Below are positions 40,463-51,904 of a stretch of DNA of 64,000 nucleotides, one piece after another; the stretch's first letter is position 1; each line of letters starts with the position of its first letter. The DNA is from Pseudomonas alkylphenolica (lineage in GTDB: Bacteria > Pseudomonadota > Gammaproteobacteria > Pseudomonadales > Pseudomonadaceae). A program made the translations under genes and the position numbers. A model generated the notes under the pieces. It was not told the DNA's origin and searched no databases. It saw nothing but the letters and a program-made list of their open reading frames with translations. The stretch covers positions 62,001 to 126,000 of the forward strand of contig NZ_JADUCM010000011.1 of assembly GCF_016009175.1 (NCBI RefSeq), in the 5' to 3' direction.

Positions 40463-41425
40463 TCAGGCCGTCAGGTCGCCATGTTGCTCTTGGCTGGCTT
40501 GTTCCAGGCACTCGCGGAACAGCCGCGCCGCAGGCCCCAGTTCACGATTGCCTGCGTGGAAGTAGCCAATGTCGCCGAACTGCAGGTGGCTGCCCAGATC
40601 CAGGGTGCGCAGCAACCCGGCTCCAATGAACTGGCGAGCCGCTTCCAGGGGCATCACCGCGACGGTCTGTTGGTCCTGCATCAGGCTTAAGTTGGTGAGG
40701 ATCGATAGCGACTCGACCACGTTGCTCGGCGCCGCCAGTCCGGCTTCGTCGAACAGCCGGTCGACGGTGCGACGCAGCAGTGAGTCGCGGGTCGGCAAGA
40801 CCCAGGGGTAGTCGAGCAGGGTAGCCAGGCTAACCGGGACCTGGCCGATCAGGGGATGCTGTGCACCGGTAACCACCGCCAGCTCCTCGCCGTAAAGCAC
40901 CACTGCCTCAAGCTGCGATGATTCGTGGTGCCAGCGCCAATCGTCCGGCACCCGACCGACGACCAGGTCGACCTCGCCCACCGCCAGGGCCGGGAACAAC
41001 TGGTCCATCTGCCCGACCCGCAGTGACACCAGCACCTTCGGAGCACGCTGCTTGAGCAGTTTCAGCGCGTGCGGCAGCAGCGAGCTGGATGCCGAGATCA
41101 GGGTCCCCACCAGGACATGCCCCGAGGTGCCTTCCTGGTAGGCATTGACCTCGTCGGTCAAGGAGCGCAGCTCGGCCAGCAGCGACTTGCTACGGCGCGC
41201 CATCAGCGCGCCCAAAGGGGTGGCGCTGACGCCCCGGTTGCCGCGAACCAGCAGCGGCGCGCCGAAGTACGACTCCAGCTCGTGGATGATCTTGGTCACC
41301 GCTGGCTGGGTCAGGCCCAGCGCCTGGGCTGCGCGCAGCAGCGAGCCACTCTGCAGCACCTGATCGAAGACTACCAGTTGGTAGAACTTGAGTTTGCGGG
41401 CGACAGATAGATGAGTGAACTGCAT
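40463..41425 (-). CDS. nbaR: LysR-family regulator of the nba operon
   Basis: 320-residue regulator with an N-terminal HTH (LKFYQLVVFDQVLQSGSLLR then QPAVTKIIHELE) and a LysR effector domain (about 95-305). The ATG of MQFTHLSV at 41425 is chosen; the longer open frame reads through a REP repeat and is not coding. It lies 102 bases upstream of nbaE in the same direction, not divergent as is usual for LysR genes. The likely inducer is a pathway intermediate such as 3-hydroxyanthranilate. The symbol follows from context. Confidence 0.85.
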   Translation of the reverse strand: MQFTHLSVARKLKFYQLVVFDQVLQSGSLLRAAQALGLTQPAVTKIIHELESYFGAPLLVRGNRGVSATPLGALMARRSKSLLAELRSLTDEVNAYQEGTSGHVLVGTLISASSSLLPHALKLLKQRAPKVLVSLRVGQMDQLFPALAVGEVDLVVGRVPDDWRWHHESSQLEAVVLYGEELAVVTGAQHPLIGQVPVSLATLLDYPWVLPTRDSLLRRTVDRLFDEAGLAAPSNVVESLSILTNLSLMQDQQTVAVMPLEAARQFIGAGLLRTLDLGSHLQFGDIGYFHAGNRELGPAARLFRECLEQASQEQHGDLTA

Positions 41426-41511
41426 GAGTGACCTTCGGGTGACTGGCCTATTGCCAGGAGTATCGCACAACTGCATTGCACGGATTGCAGCGCTGGCTGT
41501 TGTACTGAAGG

Positions 41512-41601
41512 CGGTAGGAGCTGGCTTGCCAGCGATGCAGGCGATGCGCAGGGACTGATTGCGCGTGGATGCCATCGCCGGCAAGCCGGCTCCTACAAAA
41601 C
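41512..41601. repeat. REP-type inverted pair
   Basis: GTAGGAGCTGGCTTGCCAGC (41514-41533) and its near-complement GCCGGCAAGCCGGCTCCTAC (41577-41596) form a classic Pseudomonas REP doublet. It lies between nbaR and the tRNA gene, at the border between the accessory catabolic block and conserved core genes. Confidence 0.88.
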
Positions 41602-41642
41602 ACGCGGACAAGAAAAAGCCGCGCTATGCGCGGCTTTGGAGT

Positions 41643-41719
41643 TGGTGGGCCCACACGGACTTGAACCGTGGACCAAAGGATTATGAGTCCTCTGCTCTAA
41701 CCAACTGAGCTATAGGCCC
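41643..41719 (-). tRNA. tRNA-Ile2 (anticodon CAU, lysidine type)
   Basis: 77-nt tRNA. The acceptor stem GGGCCTA pairs with TGGGCCC. The D-arm is AGCTCAGTTGGTTAGAGC, the anticodon loop CTCATAA carries CAU, the T-loop GTTCAAGTC is standard, and CCA is encoded. Body features match the AUA-reading tRNA-Ile2, whose anticodon C is modified to lysidine by TilS, rather than initiator or elongator tRNA-Met. It lies 13 bases after the stop of the large sensor gene and may be co-transcribed with it. Confidence 0.92.
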
Positions 41720-41732
41720 CAGTGGTCGCGGA

Positions 41733-44700
41733 TTATAACGAGGGTTTCCGGGCTGTGCTATCCGAAAGATCTGAAACTGCTATACGAAGAAACGTTGCAG
41801 CGAATTCTTCGGCGGGCAGTGGCAGGCTGACAATGTAGCCCTGGATCTGCTCGCAACCTTCGGCGGCCAGGAACCGTTGCTGGGCCTGGTTCTCGACGCC
41901 CTCGGCAATGATCGTCAATTGCATGCTGCGTCCCAGGGCGATGATCGCGCGGGCAATGGCGGCATCATGGGGGTCATCGGGCAGGCCGCGGATGAACGAC
42001 TGATCGATCTTGAGGATATCCAGTGGCAGGCGCTTGAGGTAACTCAACGAGGAGTAGCCTGTGCCGAAGTCATCGATGGCCAGTTGCACACCCAGGTGTT
42101 TGAGCTGGTGGAGGATGGCCAGCGCTTCTTCGGCCTGACTCATGATGAAGTTTTCGGTGATCTCCAGTTGCAGGTCGCCGGCCCTGAGTTGGTGGGTCTT
42201 GAGCAGTTGCTCGATACGTTTGATCAGGCTGGGCTGGCGCAGTTGAGCACCCGCCAGGTTCACCGACAACGGCCCGAACGCGAGGTAGTCCCGTTTCCAG
42301 CTCTGCATCTGGCGACAGGCTTGTTCCAGCACCCAGTCACCCAGTTGCAGGATCATGCCGTTTTCTTCAGCTAACGAGATGAAGTGTTCCGGCGGCACCT
42401 CGCCAAGTACGGGGTGCGTCCAGCGGATCAGTGCTTCGGCACCGACCAGGCTTTGGGTCTTAAGGCTGAACTTGGGCTGGTAGCTCAGGCTCAGCTCATT
42501 GCGCTCTACGGCCCGGCGCAACTCATGCTCGAGCGCGATACGCTCGCTGGCCTGGGCAGTGAGGTCGCGGGTGTAGCATTCGACGCGGTTACGGCCTTTG
42601 GCCTTGGATCGGTACATCGCCGCGTCGGCATTGCGGATCAGCGAGGCAACATCGGTGCCGTCCTGTGGATAAAGGCTGGTGCCGATACTGGCGCTGGTGA
42701 AGAACTCGTGTTCGCCTGCCTGGAACGGGGCGCCGAAGCAGGCCAGCAGTTTGTTGGCGATATGGCTGGCATCGCTGGGTTGGTGCAGGCCGGGCAGGAG
42801 GATGATGAACTCGTCACCACCCAGGCGTGCCACGGTGTCGATGTCGCGCACCTGCTCCTTCAGGCGCTGGGCGATGCCTTTGAGCAACAGGTCGCCGACC
42901 GGGTGGCCGAGGCTGTCATTGATGTGTTTGAAACGGTCCAGGTCCAGAAACAGCACAGCGCCCTGACGCTTCGAAGTCTGTGCGCAGTTAAGCGCGGCTT
43001 GCAGACGGTTTTCGAACAGCGTGCGGTTGGGCAGGCCGGTAAGCGGATCGTGATGCGCCTGGTAATCGAGTTTGGCTTGCGCGTGCTTGAGGCTGGAGAT
43101 ATCGGCAAACACCGCGACAAAGTGAGTGACAACCCGCTCGCTGTTGCGCACGGCGCTGATGGTCAGCCAACTGGGGTAAAGCTCACCATTCTTGCGCCGG
43201 TTTTGAATTTCACCTTGCCAGTGCCCCTCGGCGGTCAGCTGGTGCCACATGGCCGCGTAGAAGGCGCTGTCATGCTGACCGGAGGCGAGCAAGCGCGGAG
43301 TCTGTCTCAGCGCTTCAAATTCGCTGTAGCCGGTGATCTCGCTGAAGGCCCGGTTGACCGCGCTGATGCGTTGCTCGGTGTCGGTGATCAACACGCCTTC
43401 TGCGGTGTTTTCGAACACCGTGGCAGCCAGCTGCAGTTTTTCCTGCATCAAGTGGCGTTCGGTGATGTCGCGGGCGATGGTCAGCATGCAGCCGACGCCG
43501 GCAATCGGCAGTGGCCTGGCCGACAATTCGCACAGGCGTATCTGGCCGTCGCTGCGGCGGATGTGGCAGGTAAAGTCCCGTACAAAGCCGTCTCTGTGCA
43601 GCAGCTCCAGCAGCCGCTTGCGCTCGTTGAGGTCTACCCACATGCCCAGATCCAGGGACGTCTGGTCCAGGGAGGTGTGGCTGTCGAAGCCGGTCAGGCG
43701 GCAAAAGCCTTCGTTGACTTCCAACAGCAGGCCGTCGCTCTGGCGCGACAGCAGCAGGCCGTCGGGTGAGGCGTGGAAGGCTTTGGCAAATTTCTCTTCC
43801 GAGGTTTGCAGTTGCTCCTGGGTCTGCTTGAGCTGGGTGATGTCGCGCACGGCGACAACCAGCGCCGGGGTACTGTCGAGCTCGAATGTCTCGGCCGAAA
43901 TCAGGCCGGTGAACTGTTGACCGTTGCTGCGCCGGAACAGGGTTTCCATGTTGCGGATACTGCCGGACTGCAAACGCCGCAGCAGCTCGGGGTCCGCACC
44001 TTCGAGCCCCCAGATATTCAGCTCGCTCGCGGTGCGGCCGATGACCTGTTCCGAGCTCAGGCCGATCTGCTCTTCGAAGGCCTCGTTGACCTCCAGCAGG
44101 CAACCGTCGCTAAGGCGGGCAATGAAGAGAATGTCGGGGCATTGCTGGAACACCGAGGCAAACTTTTGCTCCGAGAGTCGCAGGGCGTCTTCGGCATTCT
44201 TGGTTTCGCTGATGTCGATCATCAGCCCGCGCATCACCGGCTTGTGCCCGTGCTCGATCAGGCTGACGATATCGCGTACCCACAGGCAGCGGCCATCGGC
44301 GCAGATAACCCGGTACTCAAGGCTGTGGTCGCGCCCGGCAGCGGTTTCGCTGTCACAGAACGCGTGGGCCCAGAGTGCATCGTCGGGGTGAATGATGCTG
44401 CGCCAGAAGCCCGGCCGCAGCCACTGGCTCAAGGGATAGCCGAGGAGGTCTTCGGCATGTGGCGAAACATAGTTGTAGGTGAAGTCGTTGGCGTCGGCTT
44501 CCCAGGCGATTGCGGAGAGGCTCTCGACCAGGCCGCGGTAATGATATTCACTGCTGCGCAGTTCTTGCTCGAGGGCAATGCGTCGGGAGATCTCTGAACT
44601 CAAGCGCCTGTTGATGCGGATGACCGCCGCCAGGATCGCCACCAGCAACAGGATGCCGGGCAGGCCGTAGAGCAACAGGTCCTGCCAGAGGTTGCGATGA

Positions 44701-45476
44701 TCGAGAACCTTGCCAACCCAACGCTCCTGAATGTCGTTGACCTCGCTGGGGCTCATGTCGGTCATGACCTTGTCGATGATGCCGGCAAGGATCTTCTGGT
44801 CCCGTGGCACCGCCATGGCCAACTGATAGCGGTAGGACGTCTCACCGCTGACATACAAACCTTCCAGCTTGAGCTGACGCAGGCTCCAGACACTCGACGC
44901 CAGGTCACCGACTACGGCGTCCACCTCATCGGTGGCCAGGGCCTGAAGTGCTGAGCTGACGTTGGGCAGGGCGACCAGGTTCAGGTCCGGGTGATGGGTG
45001 CGCAGCAATTCATGGGGCGCATAGTTTTCGACAACGGCGATCTTCAGGCCGTAGAGGTCCTTGAGGGTCCGCGGTTGGGCGCCGCCTTCATGGGCCAGAA
45101 TGACAATCGGGAAGTCCAGGTACGGGCGGGTAAAGGCCAGGTAAGCCTGGCGCTCCGGTGTCGACATGATGCCGGGGAGCAGGTCCAGTTTGTTTTCCTG
45201 GGCCTGGTTCAGCACGGCAGTCCAGCTGGACGGCTCGACCGGCTTGAACGCCACCCCCAGTCGTTCCTGAAGAAGGGCAATGTAGTCGGCAGCCAATCCC
45301 TGGTAGCGGCCATCCGGGTCACGGTATTCAAACGGTGGCCAGGACGCATCGATGCCCAGGCGCAGCTGCGGATGCGCGCTGAGCCAGGCTTGTTCTTCGT
45401 TGGTCAGGGTCAAGGCGCCGGCCGTTGCACTCCAGAACAGCTGAAGCAGCAACAGAAGGGCCGGCATTTTGGGCAT
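41733..45476 (-). CDS. Hybrid sensor: periplasmic solute-binding, PAS, GGDEF and EAL domains
   Basis: 1247-residue inner-membrane cyclic-di-GMP enzyme. The order is a signal/anchor segment, a periplasmic SBP_bac_3 (amino-acid-binding-like) domain about 25-260, a TM about 268-288, four PAS domains about 310-810, a GGDEF domain about 815-980 and an EAL domain about 990-1235. The GGDEF motif LGGDEF is intact with an RDID I-site five residues before it. The EAL motif is intact (AEALIRW, with ITENF, DDFGTGYSS and KIDQSF), so both synthesis and breakdown of c-di-GMP are possible. GAGG precedes the ATG. The external ligand is unknown. Confidence 0.93.
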   Translation of the reverse strand: MPKMPALLLLLQLFWSATAGALTLTNEEQAWLSAHPQLRLGIDASWPPFEYRDPDGRYQGLAADYIALLQERLGVAFKPVEPSSWTAVLNQAQENKLDLLPGIMSTPERQAYLAFTRPYLDFPIVILAHEGGAQPRTLKDLYGLKIAVVENYAPHELLRTHHPDLNLVALPNVSSALQALATDEVDAVVGDLASSVWSLRQLKLEGLYVSGETSYRYQLAMAVPRDQKILAGIIDKVMTDMSPSEVNDIQERWVGKVLDHRNLWQDLLLYGLPGILLLVAILAAVIRINRRLSSEISRRIALEQELRSSEYHYRGLVESLSAIAWEADANDFTYNYVSPHAEDLLGYPLSQWLRPGFWRSIIHPDDALWAHAFCDSETAAGRDHSLEYRVICADGRCLWVRDIVSLIEHGHKPVMRGLMIDISETKNAEDALRLSEQKFASVFQQCPDILFIARLSDGCLLEVNEAFEEQIGLSSEQVIGRTASELNIWGLEGADPELLRRLQSGSIRNMETLFRRSNGQQFTGLISAETFELDSTPALVVAVRDITQLKQTQEQLQTSEEKFAKAFHASPDGLLLSRQSDGLLLEVNEGFCRLTGFDSHTSLDQTSLDLGMWVDLNERKRLLELLHRDGFVRDFTCHIRRSDGQIRLCELSARPLPIAGVGCMLTIARDITERHLMQEKLQLAATVFENTAEGVLITDTEQRISAVNRAFSEITGYSEFEALRQTPRLLASGQHDSAFYAAMWHQLTAEGHWQGEIQNRRKNGELYPSWLTISAVRNSERVVTHFVAVFADISSLKHAQAKLDYQAHHDPLTGLPNRTLFENRLQAALNCAQTSKRQGAVLFLDLDRFKHINDSLGHPVGDLLLKGIAQRLKEQVRDIDTVARLGGDEFIILLPGLHQPSDASHIANKLLACFGAPFQAGEHEFFTSASIGTSLYPQDGTDVASLIRNADAAMYRSKAKGRNRVECYTRDLTAQASERIALEHELRRAVERNELSLSYQPKFSLKTQSLVGAEALIRWTHPVLGEVPPEHFISLAEENGMILQLGDWVLEQACRQMQSWKRDYLAFGPLSVNLAGAQLRQPSLIKRIEQLLKTHQLRAGDLQLEITENFIMSQAEEALAILHQLKHLGVQLAIDDFGTGYSSLSYLKRLPLDILKIDQSFIRGLPDDPHDAAIARAIIALGRSMQLTIIAEGVENQAQQRFLAAEGCEQIQGYIVSLPLPAEEFAATFLRIAVSDLSDSTARKPSL

Positions 45477-45571
45477 AACGGCCTCGTCACACAGGTAAAC
45501 TGATTCGAGTGTAGACGGGCATTTCGGCGGCGGGGAAGTGCGTTAGGTCTTAAAGTTTCTGATCGAGCAAA

Positions 45572-45599
45572 AGAAAAACCCCGGCCTGGGCCGGGGTTC
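45572..45599 (-). terminator. Terminator of the rpsU-dnaG-rpoD operon
   Basis: On the minus strand AACCCCGGC-N5-GCCGGGGTT is followed by TTTCTTTT. It lies five bases after the rpoD stop codon. Confidence 0.93.
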
Positions 45600-45603
45600 G
45601 TCA

Positions 45604-47451
<1,848 letters not shown>

Positions 47452-47518
47452 AACACCCTATCCACTGAAGGTCTTGGCGGGCAAAAAACAAGCCGAGGAT
47501 TATACCCGAGCTAGGACC

Positions 47519-49489
47519 TCACGCGCCAGTTGAGGTCGGGGTTTGTGCGGGAACATTACGGCTCAGCAGGTCGCGCAGCTGGTTTTTTTCCTCTGCGCTC
47601 AACTCACTTTGACGTGCTTTTCTGAGCAAATGTTCCAGGGTTCGCTCGCGTTGGCGAGCGGACAAGCTAGTTATGGTGTCGAAAAACTGTTGTTCAAGGT
47701 TATCGGCATCGATCAGCCATTCCTTTTCTGCCAGTGCACGCAACAGGCGACCTTGTTCGGTGCCGTGCCAGCGTGCAATCAGCTGTAGTGAGCGTAGCTC
47801 AGGATTCTTTTGCAGGGCCTCGAGCAGCGCCACCAGCAACTGGGCGTAGACGTGTTCTTCGGCGGCGAAGTGGCCTGCATCCTCGACTTTTTTCGCCAGT
47901 TGCGGGTGGTGCAGCAAGGTGCGCAGAGCGCTCAACGTCGGGGGTTCTACCGAAGTCGGTACCCGCGGCGGCGGGTCCTGCTGCTGACCGTTGCGCCCCC
48001 AGGGTTTGCCCTTCTTGTCCCAGGGTTTGCCGTCCCATTTCTTCTTGCCGCCCTTGTTCGGCGTCCACGCTTGCTGCGCCGGTGCGAAGTCGGGTTGCTG
48101 GAAGTCGCCGTAGTCCGGCGTGTAGTCGGGAATGGCGTCGTAATCGATCCCGGGGTCGTAGCTGGGCGGTGCTTCTGCCGGTGCGCTGTGGCTCAGTTGT
48201 TCGACCTGCTGGTTGTCCAGCCCGGTGATTTCCTTGAGGCGATTGCGCATCAGGGCGCGCAAGTTGGCGCCCGGCACTTTTTCGATCAACGGTGCTGCCA
48301 GGGTGGCCATATGGGCCTTGCCCTCGAGCGAGCGCGGGTCGGCTTCTTCGGTCAGTTGCTGGAAAAAGTAGTCGGCCAGGGGTTGGGCATGCTGGTTGAT
48401 GCGGGCGCGGAAGGCGTCAGTGCCTTCGGCGCGGATCAAGGTGTCCGGGTCTTCGCCTTCGGGCAAAAACAGAAAGCGCGCCTTGCGCCCGTCCTGCAGG
48501 CTCGACAGGGCGGCCTCCAGCGCGCGCCAGGCGGCGTTGCGGCCGGCCTGGTCGCCGTCGAAGCAGAACAGCACGCTGGGCACGACGCGAAACAGTCGCT
48601 TGAGGTGCTCTTCGCTGGTGGCTGTGCCCAGGGTCGCTACCGCATTGCGCAGGCCTTGCTGGGCCAGGGCGATGACGTCCATGTAGCCTTCAACCACGAT
48701 GATTTCATCGAGGTTGCGGTTGAATTTGCGTGCCTCGTACAGCCCGTACAGTTCCTGACCCTTGTGGAAAACCGGGGTTTCCGGGGAGTTCAGGTACTTG
48801 GGTTTGTCGTCACCCAGCACGCGGCCGCCGAAGGCAATCACCCGCCCGCGGCTGTCGCGGATCGGAAACATGACCCGGTCGCGGAAGCGGTCGTAGCGCT
48901 TGCCCGACTCGGCGTTCTCGATCAGCAGGCCGGCGTCGATCATGGCTTTCTGCTGCAGGGTATCGCTGCTCAGGTGTTTGAACAGGTTGTCCCAGCCAGG
49001 AGGGGCATAGCCCAGGCCAAAATCGCGAGCGATCTCCCCGGACAGGCCGCGACCTTTGAGGTACTCAACGGCTGAACGACGTGTCGGGTGGCTCTTTAGG
49101 GCCTGGCGATAAAATTCGGCTGCTGCTTCCAGCAGCGGGTACAGCGGCGAGTCGGTGGGTTGCCGGGGCTTGTGCCCGCGTCCGCTTTCCTCGCGAGGTA
49201 TCTCCATGCCAGCGGCTTTGGCCAGCTCCTCGACCGCCTGGGGGAAGTCCAGGTTGTCGTGGTCCATGATGAAGCCAAGGGCGTTGCCCCCTGCGCCACA
49301 GCCAAAGCAATAGTAAAACTGCTTGTCGGGACTGACGCTGAAGGAAGGGGTTTTTTCCTTGTGGAACGGGCAGCAGGCCGTCAGGTTCTTGCCGGCCTTT
49401 TTCAGCTGCACGCGCGAACTCACCACATCGACGATGTCGGTACGGTTGAGGAGGTCGTCGATGAAGCTTTGGGGAATCAGCCCGGCCAT
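47519..49489 (-). CDS. dnaG: DNA primase
   Basis: Makes RNA primers at the replication fork, 656 residues. An N-terminal CHC2 zinc-binding domain (about residues 36-65, CCPFHKEKTPSFSVSP then CFGCGAGG) is followed by a TOPRIM domain (VVEGYMDVIALAQQG and FCFDGDQAGRNAA, about 260-345) and a C-terminal DnaB-binding helical domain. A proline-rich linker (about 440-500) with KKKWDGKPWDKKGKPW repeats separates them. It sits between rpsU and rpoD. Confidence 0.97.
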   Translation of the reverse strand: MAGLIPQSFIDDLLNRTDIVDVVSSRVQLKKAGKNLTACCPFHKEKTPSFSVSPDKQFYYCFGCGAGGNALGFIMDHDNLDFPQAVEELAKAAGMEIPREESGRGHKPRQPTDSPLYPLLEAAAEFYRQALKSHPTRRSAVEYLKGRGLSGEIARDFGLGYAPPGWDNLFKHLSSDTLQQKAMIDAGLLIENAESGKRYDRFRDRVMFPIRDSRGRVIAFGGRVLGDDKPKYLNSPETPVFHKGQELYGLYEARKFNRNLDEIIVVEGYMDVIALAQQGLRNAVATLGTATSEEHLKRLFRVVPSVLFCFDGDQAGRNAAWRALEAALSSLQDGRKARFLFLPEGEDPDTLIRAEGTDAFRARINQHAQPLADYFFQQLTEEADPRSLEGKAHMATLAAPLIEKVPGANLRALMRNRLKEITGLDNQQVEQLSHSAPAEAPPSYDPGIDYDAIPDYTPDYGDFQQPDFAPAQQAWTPNKGGKKKWDGKPWDKKGKPWGRNGQQQDPPPRVPTSVEPPTLSALRTLLHHPQLAKKVEDAGHFAAEEHVYAQLLVALLEALQKNPELRSLQLIARWHGTEQGRLLRALAEKEWLIDADNLEQQFFDTITSLSARQRERTLEHLLRKARQSELSAEEKNQLRDLLSRNVPAQTPTSTGA

Positions 49490-49793
49490 GGCACTCTCAT
49501 CATCAGGCGATATGCAAGTGTAATCGCTAATGCTGCGGGAACGGCTTCGCGTTCGAGCGATGTCGAATGGCGTAACACAAAATTCGGAAAGACGTGCTCG
49601 TCTGTAGCCGGTGAGGGCTCGTCAGTAATGACGTGCACAGCTGGCGTTGAGGCCAGTTCTGACGTTTCAGGCAGGTTGTTCGCACTGCATGGCAATGGAA
49701 CGCCTCGGGCATAAATGCCTGAGGATCAAGCTGCGACTGCCGGCAGCCCGGCTTTGGGCCGGGCGAGGCAGAAGCTTGCGACGAACGTCTGTA
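49490..49793. other. rpsU-dnaG intergenic region
   Basis: 304 bases within the macromolecular-synthesis operon, without a supported gene. Two hairpins are visible: CCTCGGGCAT-AA-ATGCCTGAGG (about 49702-49723) and GCCCGGC-N5-GCCGGGC (about 49746-49764). Neither has a T-run. They may attenuate transcription or set rpsU mRNA ends so that ribosomal protein is made in excess over primase, as known in E. coli. Confidence 0.5.
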
Positions 49794-50009
49794 TTAGTAC
49801 AGACGAACGGCGCGGCGCTGTTCGCGCTGAACTTTCTTGGCGTGACGTTTAACAGCGGCTGCTGCTTTGCGCTTACGCTCAGAAGTCGGCTTCTCGTAAA
49901 ATTCGCGGCTACGAACTTCAGCCAGAACACCGGCTTTTTCGCAGGAGCGCTTGAAACGACGCAGAGCTACGTCGAAGGGTTCATTCTCTTTAACTTTGAC
50001 GGCTGGCAT
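49794..50009 (-). CDS. rpsU: 30S ribosomal protein bS21
   Basis: 71-residue, strongly basic ribosomal protein: [20 protein letters not shown] at the start and a Lys/Arg-rich tail. It assembles late on the 30S platform. It is first in the rpsU-dnaG-rpoD operon and divergent from tsaD across 202 bases, the usual arrangement. Confidence 0.98.
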
Positions 50010-50211
50010 CCAGAGCTACCTTCATTCATTACCGGGGGTCAACGAACTCGTGGCAAAACTGTGCACTGGAGAACGTCGGTTTTTAAGGGTTGCGGATGTT
50101 AACCCTTAGCCAGCCGGAATGCAAAGCCTCTGATCGAAAACCGCTGGTCGGCACCGGGAGTGGGGACTATCATGCGCGCCTTCGAATTCAGCCTAAACAA
50201 GGCGCGGACCC

Positions 50212-51237
50212 ATGCTAGTACTGGGATTGGAAACATCCTGCGACGAAACCGGCGTCGCATTATACGACAGTGAACGTGGTCTTTTGGCCGATGCATTGTT
50301 CAGTCAGATCGACCTGCACCGGGCCTATGGCGGCGTGGTGCCGGAGCTTGCGTCGCGTGATCACGTCAAACGCATGCTGCCGTTGATTCGCCAGGTGCTG
50401 GCCGACGCCGGCTGCGTGGCCACCGAAATTGACGCCATTGCCTACACCGCAGGCCCGGGACTGGTCGGGGCATTGCTGGTGGGGGCTTCGTGCGCCCAGG
50501 CTCTGGCGTTTGCCTGGGGCATTCCGGCGTTGGGCGTGCACCACATGGAAGGTCATTTGCTCGCGCCGATGCTCGAAGAGCAGCCGCCCGAGTTCCCGTT
50601 CGTCGCCTTGCTGGTGTCTGGCGGCCATACCCAGCTGGTGCGGGTAGACGGTATCGGCCAGTACGAACTGCTGGGCGAAACGCTTGATGATGCCGCCGGC
50701 GAAGCGTTCGACAAGACCGCCAAGCTGATGGGGCTGAATTATCCGGGCGGCCCGGAAATCGCTCGCCTTGCCACGCAGGGTGTGCCCGGGCGTTTCGTCT
50801 TCCCGCGGCCGATGACCGATCGTCCTGGCCTGGATTTCAGCTTCAGCGGCTTGAAGACCTTTGCCCTCAACACCTGGCAGCAGTGCCAGCAAGCTGGGGA
50901 CGACGGCGAGCAAACCCGTTGCGACGTGTCGCTGGCCTTCCAGCAGGCGGTGGTGGAAACTCTGACCATCAAGTGCAAGCGTGCCTTGAAGCAGACGGGC
51001 CTCAAGCGCCTGGTGATCGCCGGTGGTGTCAGTGCCAACAAGGCGTTGCGCACGTCGCTGGAGGACATGCTGGCGAGCATCAAGGGCAATGTGTATTACG
51101 CCCGGCCACAGTTCTGTACGGACAATGGCGCGATGATCGCCTACGCCGGTTGCCAGCGCCTTGCTGCGGGTCAGCAGGAAAGCCTGGCAATCAGTGTTCA
51201 GGCGCGTTGGCCGATGGAGCAACTGGCACCGCTGTAA
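50212..51237 (+). CDS. tsaD: tRNA N6-threonylcarbamoyladenosine transferase TsaD
   Basis: Transfers threonylcarbamoyl from TC-AMP to A37 of tRNAs reading ANN codons (t6A), with TsaB and TsaE. 341 residues. The N-terminal [17 protein letters not shown], the metal His pair in HHMEGHL and [11 protein letters not shown] are diagnostic of the Kae1/Qri7/TsaD family. It is divergent from rpsU and convergent with plsY. Confidence 0.97.
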   Translation: MLVLGLETSCDETGVALYDSERGLLADALFSQIDLHRAYGGVVPELASRDHVKRMLPLIRQVLADAGCVATEIDAIAYTAGPGLVGALLVGASCAQALAFAWGIPALGVHHMEGHLLAPMLEEQPPEFPFVALLVSGGHTQLVRVDGIGQYELLGETLDDAAGEAFDKTAKLMGLNYPGGPEIARLATQGVPGRFVFPRPMTDRPGLDFSFSGLKTFALNTWQQCQQAGDDGEQTRCDVSLAFQQAVVETLTIKCKRALKQTGLKRLVIAGGVSANKALRTSLEDMLASIKGNVYYARPQFCTDNGAMIAYAGCQRLAAGQQESLAISVQARWPMEQLAPL

Positions 51238-51260
51238 TGAGCGGTGCTCAGGTTCAGGAT

Positions 51261-51830
51261 TCAGAAATGCCGTTCGCGGCCGGCAAAAAGGTCGCGTAGA
51301 TTGCCGCGGTGGCGCCAGACGATCAGCACGGTCAGTACGCTGATGGGCAACAGCGCTTCCGGCTCGCGCCAGGCCAGCAATGGCAAGGTAAGCGGTGTGG
51401 CAATCAGCGCCGCCAGTGAGCTGGTGCGTGTGAGGTAGAAGGTCAGCAGCCAGGCGCTGATGGCCAGGAGTGCTGCCGGTGGGTATAGCCCCAGCAGAAT
51501 GCCGGCAGCGGTGGCAACACCCTTGCCGCCGCGAAAGCGGAAGTACAGCGGGAACAAGTGGCCAACAACTGCGCACACGCCGATCCAGGCCTGTTGTTGC
51601 AGGTCGAGGCCGGCAAGATTGGCGATCAGCACGGGCAGCATGCCTTTGCACAGGTCGCCAAGCAGGGTCAGGATCGCGAGTTTGCGGCCGGCCAGGCGCA
51701 GCATGTTGGTTGCACCGGCATTGCCAGAGCCGCTCATGCGCGGGTCCGGACGACCGTTGAGTCGACTCAGGACGATGGCAAAGGACAGCGAGCCAAGCAG
51801 GTAGGCGAGCAGCGCCAGTAACCAAAACAT
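51261..51830 (-). CDS. plsY: Acyl-phosphate:glycerol-3-phosphate acyltransferase PlsY
   Basis: Inner-membrane enzyme that starts phospholipid synthesis from acyl-phosphate. 189 residues with about five membrane helices. The three family motifs appear: [21 protein letters not shown] with [23 protein letters not shown], and the C-terminal [18 protein letters not shown]. It is convergent with tsaD and divergent from folB across 74 bases. Confidence 0.96.
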   Translation of the reverse strand: MFWLLALLAYLLGSLSFAIVLSRLNGRPDPRMSGSGNAGATNMLRLAGRKLAILTLLGDLCKGMLPVLIANLAGLDLQQQAWIGVCAVVGHLFPLYFRFRGGKGVATAAGILLGLYPPAALLAISAWLLTFYLTRTSSLAALIATPLTLPLLAWREPEALLPISVLTVLIVWRHRGNLRDLFAGRERHF

Positions 51831-51904
51831 GCTAACTATTCCGGGCGAGGACGCCCTGATTCTAACGGCGCCCGTCGCCCTTGTCGTGCAGTGGAGAGAA
51901 GTGC

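Noticed and set aside
41426..41611. N-terminal extension of the nbaR frame
   Set aside because: It translates a REP repeat and the spacer; the HTH begins just after the ATG at 41425, as normal for LysR proteins.
49647..50102. Open frame of 151 codons between dnaG and tsaD on the plus strand
   Set aside because: It runs antisense through rpsU and has no ribosome site or recognisable domain.
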